Part shown: positions 18,244 through 29,606 of the stretch, in pieces
How the letters are laid out: the number at the start of each line of letters is the position of its first letter
Position numbering within the stretch: position 1 is the first letter of the stretch
Origin: Acidithiobacillus thiooxidans ATCC 19377
GTDB lineage: Bacteria; Pseudomonadota; Gammaproteobacteria; Acidithiobacillales; Acidithiobacillaceae
Direction: 5' to 3'
Assembly (NCBI RefSeq): GCF_009662475.1
Contig: NZ_CP045571.1
Location: 1,176,501 to 1,240,500, forward strand
Length of the DNA stretch: 64,000 bases
Notes under the pieces: model-generated
What the model was told of the DNA's origin: nothing
Seen by the model: only the letters and a program-made list of their open reading frames with translations
The model's database searches: none
Translations under genes and position numbers: made by a program

Positions 18244-19530
18244 TAGCTGATAGAGCTTGATGGCCGCCCGCTCAGGCGCAGTTTCTTGCAACACGGGTAG
18301 GGCAACATCTTCTGGTTCAGCAGCGGAATTCGTATTGAGATCCAGGGACTGTCCCAACGCTGCCATGGCTAACTGCCCATAATAAGTCCAGGGGGAAGCG
18401 AGGGTGCCGAGTTCTGCTTTCGCCTGCACCGTATGCCCCAGTTGCAGCATGGCTACGGCCTTCCAGAACTGCCACTGCCGTTGCTGGCTTTGCGGAGGAT
18501 TCATGAGGGTGACGGCATCGTTCACCATGGTCCAGCGTCCCACCCGAATAGCAGTCCGTACCATCCAGGCCAGCATTTCCGGCTGAGGATGAAACTGTGG
18601 GTCGGTGTTATAGGCCAACTGATACCAGCTTCCGGATTCGGGACGAAAAGTCTGGGTAGCTTGAAAAGCGCAGTTATACAGTACCCGTGCTTTTTGTGCC
18701 GCATTGAGGGTATGGATTTGCTGCACAAATTTTACAGTCTGCAGGGGGTGAATGGTTGCCAGGCGCAACAGGGCAAGTTCAAGAAGACGGGTTTGCGTCC
18801 CGGACCATGATCCCGTGCCGTTTTGCTGGATATGCGTTTGTATCCAGATATCGGGATGATCAATGGTGGCAGTCAGCTCTGTTCCAGCCTGACCATTCAG
18901 GTAAGGCGCAAAATGGCGCGCTTCAGAAAAAGCCGATGCTTCAAACATCTGCTGCAGTCGCTGCCAGAGTTGATCCTGGGTAATCAGACCTTGCTGCAGG
19001 CCGTCGCGGGCCATGGCATTACAGGAATGATTACTGGCCGGCGCGCTGCTCCACAGAAAGAAGGGAGAAACCACATTTTCATTTTGTAAGGCGGGATCAC
19101 GCAGGGCGTCACAGCGTAACTGGATGAGATCCGGCTTTTGCCCGGATTGGTAAACGCGGGTGAAGTTATTCCAGTCCTGTCGATGCGCCAGTTGGATCAA
19201 CCATTGCCGACGCAGCAGATGGTGGGCAACACCATCGGGAAAACGCGCGGAATATTGGAGATACTGCTCCTGGGTCAAGGTTTTAAGGCGGGGTTGTAAA
19301 GACCAGTAGCCTACCCAGGAACCCATATACGTATTTTCCAGTGCGGGAAGGGCCTCTGCAGCCGGCCTGTAATTACCTTGTGAAAAAGCCGTTGCGGCCG
19401 TTTGCAACAGGGATTCCTGCGCCGAACTAAGGGGAATATTGTCTGCATATGCACTGCCTGCTACGGCAAAAATGCAGGCCGCCCACAGCAATAATTTTTT
19501 CTTCACGATTGTTTTTTGAGGTGAAGCCAT
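18238..19530 (-). pseudogene. slt: N-terminal part of the interrupted slt-type lytic transglycosylase
   Basis: 430 codons, ending at a TAG inside the left end of the element after KLYQLV. Signal peptide MASPQKTIVKKKLLLWAACIFAVAGSAYA, then a helical superhelix (U and L domains of Slt70: repeated short helical pairs such as YWSLQPRLKTL, HLLRRQWLIQLAHRQDW). Joined to the distal fragment the sequence reads KLYQLGLYYDALSEW, the RAxELYxLGLxxEAxxEW junction typical of Slt70, giving a 658-residue protein (E. coli Slt70 645). The gene is most likely inactivated, as the fragment lacks the catalytic domain. Confidence 0.85.
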
Positions 19531-19874
19531 CGGCCGAGGTGTTTTGCAAGAGAGTGTGAACGTTGCGGATGATCTTTCGCCAGCGGACCAACATGCAAAT
19601 TCAGTGGTTCGCAGTGATCCTTGCCGTGGCAGATAACCCCATGGGAATCACAGTTTTCACCGGCTTTTTTCAAAATCTGCACCATTTTAGCCTCTGCTTC
19701 TGCTCCACAGCGACCATCATACTGGATCAGGACGAGGTGTTTCTCCGGTAGTACTTCTACATGCCCGCCCATTTCTTCAAAGACTTTAAGTTCTGCCAAT
19801 GCCGAGTCGGTCACCCCATGCAGGGCCCCACTGATGATGAAGCGGTCGCGACGCTGTTCTTCTTGCTGTTTCAT
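19503..19874 (-). CDS. Unknown 123-residue protein preceding slt
   Basis: Good AGGAAAA ribosome site ten bases before ATG. The protein has a compact alpha/beta-looking N-terminal half (FIISGALHGVTDSALAELKVFEEMGGHVEVLPEKHLVLIQYDG) followed by a region with three cysteines and several histidines (GENCDSHGVICHGKDHCEPLNLH). That spacing could bind metal, but no known motif matches. No signal peptide or membrane segment. It overlaps the slt start by 28 bases and is presumably cotranscribed with it. Function unknown. Confidence 0.6.
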   Translation of the reverse strand: MKQQEEQRRDRFIISGALHGVTDSALAELKVFEEMGGHVEVLPEKHLVLIQYDGRCGAEAEAKMVQILKKAGENCDSHGVICHGKDHCEPLNLHVGPLAKDHPQRSHSLAKHLGRWLHLKKQS

Positions 19875-20001
19875 GCTTTTTTCCTGCTATGTTAGAGACC
19901 ATTCAGCATGAATGTCCCGGAAATAATCTACATGCACCCCATTATAGTGCCATCTGGCGGTTTTGTCGGAAAGCTTTTAACCGGGATCCGGCAGCATAGC
20001 C

Positions 20002-23000
20002 TCAGCGCCGAATCTCTGGAAGCGGGGCGAGCAGGGAAGCCAGATCATCCGGGCCAAATTGCAGCTTGTCCTTACGCGCCTTATCGAGCACCCCGGAAGC
20101 TAATATGGCTTTTCTCTCCTGCAGCGCCAGGATTTTTTCTTCAATACTGCCCGCTACAATCATTTTGTAGACAAATACGCGCCGCTGCTGACCAATGCGA
20201 TGGGCACGGTCCGTGGCCTGATTCTCGGCAGCGGGATTCCACCACGGGTCGTAATGAATGACTGTATCGGCTGCTGTGAGGTTCAGGCCAACACCGCCAG
20301 CCTTGAGGCTGATCAGAAATAATGAAACCTCACCCCTTTGAAAACGATCAATCGGCGTTTTGCGGTCCTGGGTATTTCCGGTGAGCTGTACGTAGGGAAT
20401 ATGCATTTTATCCAGGCGTGTACTGATCAAGGCCAGCATTTCCGTGAACTGGGAGAACAGCAGAATCTGGCGACCTTCGGCAAGGAGTTCGGGGATCATC
20501 TCCATCAGCATGGCGAGTTTGGCGCTTTCCTGAACCTTGCGGGCCTTTTCACTTTTCAACAGGCGTGGATCGCAGCAAACCTGACGTAATTTGAGCATGG
20601 CGTCAAGAATCACAATCTGACTGCGCTGAAAGCCCTTGGCGGCAATTTCCTGGCGAATTCTTTCGTCCATGGCACTACGTACGGTTTCATACAGATCACG
20701 TTGCGCCCCTTCAATATCCACCGAACGAATAATGATGGTTTTTTCCGGAAGTTCTTGTGCTACTTCTTCTTTTTTGCGCCGCAGAATGAAGGGACGGACG
20801 CGTTTGGCCAGCAGGTTCAGACGCTCCACATCACCATGGCGTTCGATAGGGCCCCGCCAGATTTTTTGAAACGTGCGCAAATCACCCATAAAACCGGGCA
20901 GGAGAAAATCAAACTGCGCCCAGAGTTCACCCAGATGATTTTCCAGAGGGGTTCCAGTGAGCGCCAGGCGATGGGTGGTAGGTATTTCCCGAATCGCCTC
21001 GGCAGCGCGACTTTGGGCATTTTTAACCATCTGTGCTTCATCCAGAATCAGTAAATGGAACTGCTGGATTTTGAGTAGTTCAATGTCTCTCCAGACCAGC
21101 GGGTAAGTGGTCAGCACCAGGTCATGACGGGGTATTTCCGAAAACAGGTCCAGTCGCTCCTTACCGTGCAGTGACAACACCCGTAAATCGGGCGCAAAGC
21201 GTTCCGCTTCCTCCCGCCAGTTATGAATCAGCGACGTCGGCATAATAATCAGAGCGGGGTTCTGCAGGCGTCCGTTTTCTTTTTCCAGCAATAGGTGCGC
21301 GAGGGTCTGGGCGGTTTTGCCGAGCCCCATGTCATCAGCCAGAATGCCACCCAAATCATGCTCCCGCAGAAACTGCAGCCAGGCTAAACCTTCCTGCTGA
21401 TAGGGGCGCAGCGGCAAGGCAAAACCCCGGGGAGGTTCTACAGGGGGTATTTCGCCACTTTGTGGGAGGCGTTTACTGAGCCTGCGAATGGCTTCCATCC
21501 CCTCACTCCGCCATTGCTGACTATCGGTAATTTCGGCCAGTCGCGTGACGTCATAGGCAGAAACACGCATGGGTCCCGAAGCGCCAAGACTGAACAAGTC
21601 AATAAGTGTACCTACCAGTGGTTTGAGTCGGTGTGCAGCGGTTTGAATGGGAATTCCCGACGGGGTGTGCAAATGGATAGCTTCTTCATCGGGAATGCCA
21701 GTTAAGCCTCCGGGACTCAGCCAGCGTGGGTCACGGGCAAATAGCGCACCCAAAAGTGGAGCCAGCGCCAGCCTTTCGCCTTCGACGACGATGCCTACAT
21801 CCAGGCCGAGCCAGCCTTCTTCCTCACCGTCCACCTGCATATCCCAGGCATCAATATGCAAAAAATGATGGCGGAAGCCATCCGGCCAGTGGACTTCCCA
21901 ACCTGCGGCGCGCAAAGCCTCCACACCTTCATTCATGAAGGTATTCCAGTCTTTTTCACTGGCCAGTCCATAAATGGGCTGTGGCAGCAAGGAGAGGCTA
22001 TGAAAAAGACTGGCTTTGGCGACTTTCATGCCGGTATCCGCCAAAATTTTCAGCGCTTTTTTTTCTGCCTTGCGATCGCGTTGGACCTGCACAGTTTCGC
22101 CATTGGCGAGAGTCTGTGTTTCGCTGTCATCATCAATGGCAATATGCGCGGGCCCATAGATAAAACTCGGCTGCCCGTAATCAAACCGGCAATTGGGACT
22201 CCATTGGCCGGGATAATCCCGGTAGGCCTGCATCCCCATCAATGCCAGGGTGTCGCACCAAAGAGAAGGCTGGAGTGGCTCGGCAATGACCCGAAGATCC
22301 TTCACCGGATCGGCCACCGGCGCAGGCAGGTCGGGGGCCGATTCTTCCAGAATATTTCTTAACAGTGCGGCCTCCTGAATGTTGAGAGGTGGTGCCTGGA
22401 GAAGGTCCTTCAACAGCGAAGGTTTGATAGGGATGTCAATCGGACCGATTTCGAGATTTTCCGCATCCAGATACCAGGGCACGTCCAGGGTCAGCAAGGT
22501 TTGGGTGGGCGGTTCGGTTTCCAGAATGGGATGTTGTTCCGTACCCTTGAGGGTTTTCCAGAGTAATTTACCCGCACGAATATCGCCCATCCGCAATGGG
22601 GAGGAACCGGGTTTGTTCATAAACAGGCGTTCACTGGCAGCCAGTATGCCCAGAGCGGCACTACCATGGCGTGGGCCCAGCGTAAAATATCCGCTTCGGG
22701 GGGCGTAAACATCTTCAATGAGCAAACGGCGGATGACCATCTGATCCGCTGCATCCAGAAAACCGGGTGGACGGCGCAGGGCCGCTTCAAAATTGCTCCA
22801 GGGCGTGAGTTCGCTGCAAATACCCTGCTTGTTCAGGCGTGCTTTGAGACAATGCAGGGTGGGCACACGTTGCTGATGACCACGAATTTCCAGAATCCAG
22901 TGGAGTCGATAGGTGGTAGTGGGGATTCTGCGTGGTGGCGGATTCAGATGTGAGCGCAGTTCACCCAGCCATTGCATCACATGCGGCCTGGGGCTGTTGA

Positions 23001-23337
23001 CCGGCTGTGGGCTACCACGTTGGGCCAGATAAGCCAGTAACACGGCGGCGACATGTTTGCAGCGACTGCCAACGGGGCAGGTGCACAAACTGATAAGATG
23101 TCCCTGACTAAGATGAATATCCACATGATAAGGATTGCGGATGCTACCTTGCACCCATGCACTGAGCTCCGTGTCGGTTGGTCGTTCGAGATGACTGACC
23201 GCCTGTCGATAAGGCTGGGCCTTGCGGATTTCCAGGTCACCCAGCCACTGGCGGAGGATGTCGTAGTCATAGGTGTCCAGACTGGGTAGCGTTTGGTTGC
23301 CGCGATGCCAGTTCATCCAGTCGTCATTATTGGGCAT
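20002..23337 (-). CDS. SWIM-domain SNF2/Swi2-family DNA translocase
   Basis: 1111 residues. N-terminal SWIM zinc finger (CTCPVGSRCKH, residues ~85-95), a long middle region of the HepA/RapA-associated type, then the two RecA-like SNF2 lobes: ADDMGLGKTAQTLAHLLLE (Walker A), LLILDEAQMVKN (DEAQ box), LTGTPLENHLGELW, and in the second lobe LLFSQFTEML, LISLKAGGVGLNLTAADTVI and TDRAHRIGQQRRVFVYKMI. ATP-driven remodelling of nucleoprotein complexes is expected; the specific target is unknown. Start MPNNDDWMNW has AAGG before it; the frame extends 35 codons further without family similarity. Confidence 0.9.
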   Translation of the reverse strand: MPNNDDWMNWHRGNQTLPSLDTYDYDILRQWLGDLEIRKAQPYRQAVSHLERPTDTELSAWVQGSIRNPYHVDIHLSQGHLISLCTCPVGSRCKHVAAVLLAYLAQRGSPQPVNSPRPHVMQWLGELRSHLNPPPRRIPTTTYRLHWILEIRGHQQRVPTLHCLKARLNKQGICSELTPWSNFEAALRRPPGFLDAADQMVIRRLLIEDVYAPRSGYFTLGPRHGSAALGILAASERLFMNKPGSSPLRMGDIRAGKLLWKTLKGTEQHPILETEPPTQTLLTLDVPWYLDAENLEIGPIDIPIKPSLLKDLLQAPPLNIQEAALLRNILEESAPDLPAPVADPVKDLRVIAEPLQPSLWCDTLALMGMQAYRDYPGQWSPNCRFDYGQPSFIYGPAHIAIDDDSETQTLANGETVQVQRDRKAEKKALKILADTGMKVAKASLFHSLSLLPQPIYGLASEKDWNTFMNEGVEALRAAGWEVHWPDGFRHHFLHIDAWDMQVDGEEEGWLGLDVGIVVEGERLALAPLLGALFARDPRWLSPGGLTGIPDEEAIHLHTPSGIPIQTAAHRLKPLVGTLIDLFSLGASGPMRVSAYDVTRLAEITDSQQWRSEGMEAIRRLSKRLPQSGEIPPVEPPRGFALPLRPYQQEGLAWLQFLREHDLGGILADDMGLGKTAQTLAHLLLEKENGRLQNPALIIMPTSLIHNWREEAERFAPDLRVLSLHGKERLDLFSEIPRHDLVLTTYPLVWRDIELLKIQQFHLLILDEAQMVKNAQSRAAEAIREIPTTHRLALTGTPLENHLGELWAQFDFLLPGFMGDLRTFQKIWRGPIERHGDVERLNLLAKRVRPFILRRKKEEVAQELPEKTIIIRSVDIEGAQRDLYETVRSAMDERIRQEIAAKGFQRSQIVILDAMLKLRQVCCDPRLLKSEKARKVQESAKLAMLMEMIPELLAEGRQILLFSQFTEMLALISTRLDKMHIPYVQLTGNTQDRKTPIDRFQRGEVSLFLISLKAGGVGLNLTAADTVIHYDPWWNPAAENQATDRAHRIGQQRRVFVYKMIVAGSIEEKILALQERKAILASGVLDKARKDKLQFGPDDLASLLAPLPEIRR

Positions 23338-23493
23338 TGCCTTGCTTGGATATCCGTTGTGAATACTAATGGACCATGATACACAGCCTGTAGCCCTCTG
23401 GGAAAGTGTGCAAATTATCCATGCTAACTGCCTTTTTGGCATTTATCTGGTTATCATGACGTAAACACTGAACAGGATCGGAGGAGTAGGAAG

Positions 23494-24945
23494 ATGGCAG
23501 CATTTGGAACCAGTGGGTTAAGAGGCCTGGTCAGCGATTTAACCGATCAGCTGGTTTTTATCCATGTGCGGGCATTTCTTCGTTATCTCCGCGACATCGG
23601 CGAATATCAGAGCGGTGAGAAAGTGATTCTCGGCGGCGATTTAAGACCCAGTACCCCACGCATATTGACTGCCAGTTGGGCTGCGGTGCTGGCAGAGGAG
23701 GGCAAACCCCAATTTGCCGGTTATCTGCCCTCGCCGGCACTGGCTTTTGCCGGAATCTCGGCAGGAATCCCTTCGTTGATGGTAACCGGCAGTCATATTC
23801 CCTTCGATCGTAACGGCATCAAATTCAATCGTCCGCACGGCGAACTGATGAAGACCGACGAAGCTGGTATTCTCGCCCAGGACATGCAAGTTGCAGCGGG
23901 TTTATTTACCGAACAGGGTGCCTTGTTGCACCCGCCGCTGGTGCCGGATGCCGACCTGCATTATCTGCAAAACTACCAGAATAGATATCTGGATTTTTTT
24001 GGCAAGGAAAGTCTGGCAGGCTTGCGGCTCGGTGTGTATCAGCATTCTGGAGTGGCCCGGGATCTGCTGGTCGATATTTTGGTCGCTATGGGTGCGGAAG
24101 TATTGCCACTGGGCCGTTCTGCAGAATTTGTTTCATTGGATACGGAAGCGTTGCGCCCTGAAGATACCGTGTTTGCCCAACAGGCCGTGGCCGAGCATCA
24201 GCTGGATGCCTTACTGACGACAGATGGAGACGCTGATCGCCCCATGATTGCGGACACTACGGGGCGCTGGTGGCGCGGCGATGTGCTGGGTGTGCTTACA
24301 GCCCGGGCCCTGGGCGCACAAACTGTGGTGACCCCGGTCAGCAGTAATACTGCGCTGGAGTTATCGGGATTGTTCACGCGGATCCACCGTACCCGCATTG
24401 GTTCGCCTTATGTCATTGAAGCCATGCAGGCTGCTCTCGCTGCCGGTGAGGGGCCCGTAGTGGGTTATGAAGCCAACGGCGGATTCCTGCTGGGCAGTCC
24501 CCTGCAGCAGCATGGACAGACCTTGCAGCCGCTCCCAACCCGTGATGCCATTCTCCCCATGCTCACTGTTCTGACAGCGGCAAAACAGCAAGGTATTGCT
24601 CTTGCGACACTGTTGGACCATTTACCCCCGCGTTTTACCGCCAGTGACCGGCTGCAGGATTTTCCAACCCGGTTGAGTCAGCAGCATCTGGATGCTTTCA
24701 GGGGAACCGACAATGTCCTGAGTCTGGCAGCATTCAGCCAGACTTTTGGAAAAGTGGCAGGCCCGGCAGGCAGTCTGGATTATACCGACGGGGTGCGTGT
24801 GACTCTGGAAAATGGCACCATCATTCACTTGCGTCCTTCGGGAAATGCGCCGGAATTGCGATGTTACAGCGAAGCGGATTCGCCTGAAGAAGCCGAGCGC
24901 ATGTTGCGTGCTGCTTTGCAAATTATGCATGGCTGGCGGCATTAA
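23494..24945 (+). CDS. Alpha-D-phosphohexomutase (phosphomannomutase/phosphoglucomutase type)
   Basis: Interconverts hexose 1- and 6-phosphates for surface polysaccharide or glycogen precursors. 483 residues in the family's four domains: AAFGTSGLRG near the N-terminus, phosphoserine loop VTGSHIPFDRNGIKF, metal loop TTDGDADRPM, sugar-specificity loop GYEANGGFLLG and phosphate-binding LRPSGNAPELRCYSEA. The catalytic loop reads TGSHIP rather than the common TASHNP, and the sugar loop YEANGG differs from GEXSGH/GEESGG, so substrate cannot be assigned. Strong GGAGGAG ribosome site. Diverges from the SNF2 gene. Confidence 0.87.
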   Translation: MAAFGTSGLRGLVSDLTDQLVFIHVRAFLRYLRDIGEYQSGEKVILGGDLRPSTPRILTASWAAVLAEEGKPQFAGYLPSPALAFAGISAGIPSLMVTGSHIPFDRNGIKFNRPHGELMKTDEAGILAQDMQVAAGLFTEQGALLHPPLVPDADLHYLQNYQNRYLDFFGKESLAGLRLGVYQHSGVARDLLVDILVAMGAEVLPLGRSAEFVSLDTEALRPEDTVFAQQAVAEHQLDALLTTDGDADRPMIADTTGRWWRGDVLGVLTARALGAQTVVTPVSSNTALELSGLFTRIHRTRIGSPYVIEAMQAALAAGEGPVVGYEANGGFLLGSPLQQHGQTLQPLPTRDAILPMLTVLTAAKQQGIALATLLDHLPPRFTASDRLQDFPTRLSQQHLDAFRGTDNVLSLAAFSQTFGKVAGPAGSLDYTDGVRVTLENGTIIHLRPSGNAPELRCYSEADSPEEAERMLRAALQIMHGWRH

Positions 24946-25228
24946 CTTGTTGCCACGTCTTTCCCGGGCATGGTGGATCTATGCAGGAACCGGACTGATC
25001 ATTCTCGACCTGCTCCTGATGGTGCTGCGATATCTGGGGGTGGTTTTCAAAACCAATGCCGTAGCGGTGCTGGCGGTCCATCATGGGGTGGATGCGCAAG
25101 CCGGGAGCCTCCTGCATCTGGCCAATATTCTGAACATGGTGCGCTGGAAATGGATCGGAGGGATTTTGGTACTGGGTTTCCTCTTCCTGCTTATCGGTTT
25201 TTGGCGCTCTTTTTCCCGGCGTCGCTGA
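24929..25228 (+). CDS. Small two-helix membrane protein
   Basis: 99 residues starting [16 protein letters not shown], with two predicted membrane helices ([20 protein letters not shown] and [18 protein letters not shown]) and a basic C-terminus FSRRR. It starts inside the 3' end of the phosphomutase gene (17-base overlap) and its end overlaps the convergent ABC-F gene by 38 bases. No recognisable family. Coding status rests on frame continuity, hydrophobic pattern and tight spacing. Confidence 0.5.
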   Translation: MAGGINLLPRLSRAWWIYAGTGLIILDLLLMVLRYLGVVFKTNAVAVLAVHHGVDAQAGSLLHLANILNMVRWKWIGGILVLGFLFLLIGFWRSFSRRR

Positions 25229-26816
25229 CGCTGATCTGGCTGAGTAGATAATCCTCATAACTGCCTTTGAAATCTTCAATGCCCTGAGCGGTGAATTCAA
25301 TAATGCGGGTCGCCAGGGAAGAGACAAACTCGCGATCATGGCTGACAAAAATCAGGGTTCCATCGAACTTTTCCAGCCCGTTGTTCAATGATTCGATGGA
25401 TTCCATATCCAGATGGTTGGTGGGTTCATCCAGAATCAGGACATTCGGTTTTTGCAGGGTAAGCTTGCCAAATAACATCCGGCCTTTTTCGCCACCCGAC
25501 AGCACCTTGACGGAGCGCCCGACCTGATCCTGACCGAAGAGCAGACGGCCGAGAACCCCACGAATAGCCTGATCATCGTCTTTTTCGCTGCGCCATTGGC
25601 ACATCCAGTCGAAAAGAGTCATGTCCTCCGCAAATTCCGGCGCATAATCCTGGGCGAAATAACCGATTTTGACATTTTCCGCCCATTTGATCACCCCGGC
25701 ATCCGGTTCCGTTTCACCTATCAGGCAGCGCAATAAAGTCGTTTTCCCCAGACCATTGGCACCGATAATCGCAATACGTTCACCTGCTTCAATATGCAGC
25801 CGCAGCTTCTGATAAAGGCGCAACTCACCGAAAGACTTTGATAAATCTTTGGCATCCAGGGCATAACGATACAACTTGCGCTCCTGCTGAAAAACCAGAT
25901 AGGGATTCTGGCGGCTGGAAGGTTTGACTTCTTCCAACTGGATTTTTTCAAGCTGACGGGCGCGGGAAGTGGCCTGTTTGGCTTTGGAGGCATTCGCCGA
26001 AAAACGGCTGACAAAACTTTGCAGTTCTGCCATTTTTTCCTTTTTCTTGTCGTTATCGGCCAGTAATTGATCCTTGACCAGCGTGGATGCGCGCATGTAG
26101 TCATCATAATTACCGGGATAAACACGCAGTTCGCCGTAATCCAGGTCGGCCATGTGGGTGCAAACACTATTTAAAAAATGCCGGTCATGGGAAATGATGA
26201 TGATGGTACTTTTGATGGTGCTCAGCAATTCTTCCAGCCACTGAATGGTATGAATATCCAGATTGTTGGTAGGTTCATCCAGGAGGAGGATATCAGGATC
26301 GGCAAATAAAGCCTGGGCCAAAAGCACGCGCAGTTTCCAGCCCGGCGCCACCTCCGACATCAGGCCGTCGTGCTGCTCCAGAGGAATGCCCACGCCAATA
26401 AGGAGTTCCCCGGCGCGAGCTTCAGCGGAATAACCGCCCAGTTCGGCAAAGTCACTTTCAATATGGGCTACCGCCATGCCATCTTCTTCATTCATTTCCG
26501 TCAGGGAATAGAGGCGATCGCGCTCCATTTTCACCTTCCAGAATTCGCCATGACCCATCATGACCGTATCCAGTACCGTATATTCTTCAAAGGCAAACTG
26601 ATCCTGGCGCAATTTGCCCAGCCGTTCGCCACTACTCAAGCTGACATTTCCGGCGCTGGGTTCGAGGTCGCCACCCAGGATTTTCATGAGAGTGGTCTTG
26701 CCACTACCGTTAGCTCCAATCAGACCGTAGCGGTTGCCGTCCCCGAAGTCCACGGACACGTTCTCGAACAATGGTTTTGAACCAAACTGCATGGTCAGTT
26801 GATGGGTACTGAGCAC
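25191..26816 (-). CDS. ybiT: ABC-F ATPase, YbiT type
   Basis: 541 residues; a cytosolic twin-ATPase of the ABC-F translation-factor family acting at the ribosomal E site. First cassette: [53 protein letters not shown]. Second: [41 protein letters not shown]. Between them is the charged P-site linker ([31 protein letters not shown]). The N-terminus [22 protein letters not shown] and C-terminal parts follow E. coli YbiT closely from memory. Start is GTG with GGAG seven bases before it; the frame runs 67 codons further upstream with no homology. Confidence 0.92.
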   Translation of the reverse strand: MLSTHQLTMQFGSKPLFENVSVDFGDGNRYGLIGANGSGKTTLMKILGGDLEPSAGNVSLSSGERLGKLRQDQFAFEEYTVLDTVMMGHGEFWKVKMERDRLYSLTEMNEEDGMAVAHIESDFAELGGYSAEARAGELLIGVGIPLEQHDGLMSEVAPGWKLRVLLAQALFADPDILLLDEPTNNLDIHTIQWLEELLSTIKSTIIIISHDRHFLNSVCTHMADLDYGELRVYPGNYDDYMRASTLVKDQLLADNDKKKEKMAELQSFVSRFSANASKAKQATSRARQLEKIQLEEVKPSSRQNPYLVFQQERKLYRYALDAKDLSKSFGELRLYQKLRLHIEAGERIAIIGANGLGKTTLLRCLIGETEPDAGVIKWAENVKIGYFAQDYAPEFAEDMTLFDWMCQWRSEKDDDQAIRGVLGRLLFGQDQVGRSVKVLSGGEKGRMLFGKLTLQKPNVLILDEPTNHLDMESIESLNNGLEKFDGTLIFVSHDREFVSSLATRIIEFTAQGIEDFKGSYEDYLLSQISVSDAGKKSAKNR

Positions 26817-26912
26817 GGCATACTCCAATACGCAATAATGAATGGGAGCAATGATAGCACTGATCGGGATATAAGTGTCCTTGCCTGTGGGCATGCTGAA
26901 CAAATGGTCCGC

Positions 26913-26942
26913 TTGACAGCAATCAAGCCTATACCTTAGCTT
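26913..26942 (+). promoter_or_regulatory. Candidate promoter for the thiC leader
   Basis: TTGACA (26913-26918), a perfect -35, with TAGCTT at 26937-26942 (18-base spacer). It lies just before the TPP aptamer. The -10 is weak, so the assignment is tentative. Confidence 0.35.
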
Positions 26943-26956
26943 TACAAGTTGAACAA

Positions 26957-29001
<2,045 letters not shown>

Positions 29002-29005
29002 GTTC

Positions 29006-29200
29006 TAAAAAGGGCAGTTGCCATAGGTACTTTGCAGCGACTTTTGGCCTGCGCCGTTGTTGTTCTTGGCGAAATCCTGCGCCCGTCAGGAGAGCTGTTT
29101 GAGCCCGCAGGGCGAGTTCTCTCCTGACAGCAGGATGAGCCTTAGAACAACAGGCGAGGGACAACGGAGCAAAAAGTACCTATGGCAACTGCCCTTTTTA
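29006..29200. repeat. 195-bp palindromic, MITE-like element
   Basis: Perfect 28-base inverted repeats form the ends (29006-29033 and 29173-29200; outer bases TAAAAAGGGCAGTTGCC). Both ends finish in TA, compatible with a TA target duplication. The interior continues the palindrome imperfectly: GCC-TTGTTGTTCT, ATCCTGC and GTCAGGAGAG each recur in reverse complement, and the apex contains GCCC-GCA-GGGC. The RNA of either strand would fold into one long hairpin. It carries no credible gene. Its ends do not resemble those of either insertion sequence in this window. Confidence 0.85.
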
Positions 29201-29224
29201 GGTGGTGATCTGATTTTCTACAAT

Positions 29225-29253
29225 AAAAAAGCCCGGATAAACCGGGCTTTTTT
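29225..29253. terminator. Bidirectional Rho-independent terminator
   Basis: AAAAAAGCCCGG - ATAAA - CCGGGCTTTTTT: a 12-bp symmetrical stem including A and T tracts, so it can stop transcription from thiC on the plus strand and from the cytochrome bd operon on the minus strand. Confidence 0.9.
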
Positions 29254-29285
29254 GACCGGGACAAAGTCCCGATCACTGACTCGAC

Positions 29286-29375
29286 TCAGAACCGCTTGCG
29301 TGTATAAAAATACGCGATGACGGTGATGAAAAAATACACAATGGGCAAAAAGAAAATATAGTCTTCCAGATGCAT
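29286..29375 (-). CDS. 29-residue membrane peptide at the end of the cyd operon
   Basis: Reads MHLEDYIFFLPIVYFFITV then IAYFYTRKRF: one hydrophobic helix with a basic C-terminus, the topology of small oxidase subunits. GGGAG ribosome site eight bases before the ATG and a 12-base gap after the CydX-like gene. It does not match the CydX WYFxWxLG pattern or CydH as I remember them. Likely an accessory subunit or assembly factor of the neighbouring cytochrome bd; evidence is positional. Confidence 0.55.
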   Translation of the reverse strand: MHLEDYIFFLPIVYFFITVIAYFYTRKRF

Positions 29376-29387
29376 GGTCTAACTCCC

Positions 29388-29591
29388 TTAGTGTGAGTGT
29401 CCGGTTTTGTCCTGACTTTCCGCATCCTGTTTTTCATACATAACCGCACCGGCGACGGCGATCAGCACAATCATGGTCGTACCCACCAACCAGGCGAAAT
29501 ACCAGGGGCCATAGTCACCAGTGATGACTGCCAGAAACAGGGATAACGCCATGATGAGAGCCATCCCGACAAAAGTGAAAAGATTTTTCAT
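29388..29591 (-). CDS. CydX-like small subunit with an extra N-terminal membrane helix
   Basis: 67 residues with two hydrophobic helices. The second half, GPWYFAWLVGTTMIVLIAVA followed by VMYEKQ and a charged His-containing tail, resembles CydX/YbgT (WYFxWxLG... then Glu after the helix), the small subunit needed for stability of cytochrome bd. The first half (MKNLFTFVGMALIMALSLFLAVITGDY) is an additional helix not found in ordinary ~35-residue CydX. It follows cydB by 15 bases. Assignment as CydX-like is by motif resemblance. Confidence 0.6.
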   Translation of the reverse strand: MKNLFTFVGMALIMALSLFLAVITGDYGPWYFAWLVGTTMIVLIAVAGAVMYEKQDAESQDKTGHSH

Positions 29592-29606
29592 GACTGGGTT
29601 GCTCCC

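Noticed and set aside
19563-19911. Plus-strand frames opposite the unknown gene at 19503-19874
   Set aside because: The minus-strand frame has the better ribosome site and operon position; plus frames lack both.
29057-29320. 87-codon frame through the palindromic repeat
   Set aside because: Runs through hairpin and terminator sequence, no ribosome site, no domain.
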